A DNA stretch of 6,230 nt from Methylobacterium sp. GTDB taxonomy: Bacteria; Pseudomonadota; Alphaproteobacteria; Rhizobiales; Beijerinckiaceae. Numbering within the stretch: position 1 is the first letter of the stretch; every line of letters starts with the position of its first letter. The translations under genes and the position numbers were made by a program. Of the stretch, positions 5,985-6,230 are shown in pieces. The DNA lies in the NCBI GenBank assembly GCA_021154065.1, contig JAJKJG010000189.1, forward strand, positions 1-6,230, given 5' to 3'. The notes beneath the pieces are model-generated. The model was given only the letters and a program-made list of their open reading frames with translations. It did not search any database and had not been told where the DNA came from.

Positions 5985-6230
5985 ATGGATTACGACCGCA
6001 AAGAGGGGCGTCGAAAACTCGCTGTGACTTGGCGCCTCCTCGCTACGCAGATGATCGATCTTGGTTACGACGAGAGCGACGTGTTCGAGACCATGGCTGG
6101 CGTGGCTCTCAGCCTGGGAGCGGCGGGTCAGGCAACCCGCCCTGCGGAGGAGGAGGGACAACGAAGCGAAGCTGGCGACCGCCCTGACGAGAGCAGCCGT
6201 GATCCCGACGCTAGCTCAACATTACGCCGA
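5985..6230 (+). CDS. hypothetical protein, 5' part (runs off the right edge)
   Basis: ATG 5985 is preceded by GAGGG at 5976-5980 (4-base gap) and opens a frame with no stop for all 82 codons to the window end. The first 50 residues look like a soluble, helix-rich protein: RRKLAVTWRLLATQMIDLGY then DESDVFETMAGVALSLGA, with amphipathic spacing. After about residue 52 the sequence becomes polar and acidic (PAEEEGQRSEAGDRPDESS). No signal peptide or membrane segment is seen, so it is probably cytoplasmic. I recognise no named family. It is divergent from the DUF6600-like gene, with 155 bases between the two starts. A minus-strand frame (6161-5961) overlaps it but has no ribosome site and is judged a shadow. 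Confidence 0.55.
   Translation, partial: MDYDRKEGRRKLAVTWRLLATQMIDLGYDESDVFETMAGVALSLGAAGQATRPAEEEGQRSEAGDRPDESSRDPDASSTLRR

Overview
The window is GC-rich DNA, most likely from an alphaproteobacterium of the order Hyphomicrobiales (a Bradyrhizobium/Methylobacterium-like soil or plant-associated organism). This is inferred from three things: tandem genes of the ABC_sub_bind family of periplasmic binding proteins, which is strongly expanded in these bacteria; a close match to the alphaproteobacterial EcfG general-stress promoter; and the overall composition. I cannot name a species.

Layout: (1) Bases 1-138 may be the 3' end of a gene entering from the left, with weak support. (2) Bases 248-3297 form a plus-strand operon of three genes. 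The first encodes a secreted alpha/beta hydrolase of the homoserine O-acetyltransferase (MetX)-like group. The second encodes an intact periplasmic substrate-binding protein. The third encodes a divergent paralogue of the second that is broken by one frameshift near 2556-2568. Each junction is a 4-base or similarly tight overlap, so the genes are probably translationally coupled. No permease or ATPase gene is visible. (3) Bases 3298-3708 hold no convincing gene, but contain a 9-bp perfect hairpin that lies between the two convergent units and can act as a terminator. (4) Bases 3709-5829 on the minus strand encode a large exported protein. A tryptophan-rich DUF6600-like core is embedded between two long Ser/Ala/Pro/Thr-rich, probably disordered segments. 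It has a TTG start with a perfect Shine-Dalgarno sequence, and 48 bases upstream of that start lies GGAAC-N17-CGTT, a match to the EcfG promoter. Its last residues look like the product of a frame slip: the neighbouring frame continues the same unusual composition to a stop at 3648. (5) From 5985 to the right edge, a divergent plus-strand reading frame stays open and is probably the start of a small hypothetical protein.

Functionally, the plus operon looks like a periplasmic hydrolase plus one or two solute-capture proteins, with the substrate unknown. The minus-strand gene looks like a stress-induced envelope or surface protein. Two probable frameshifts in 6 kb could be real gene decay or variation, or sequencing errors; the sequence alone cannot decide. 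I found no RNA genes, insertion sequences, CRISPR arrays or replication origins.
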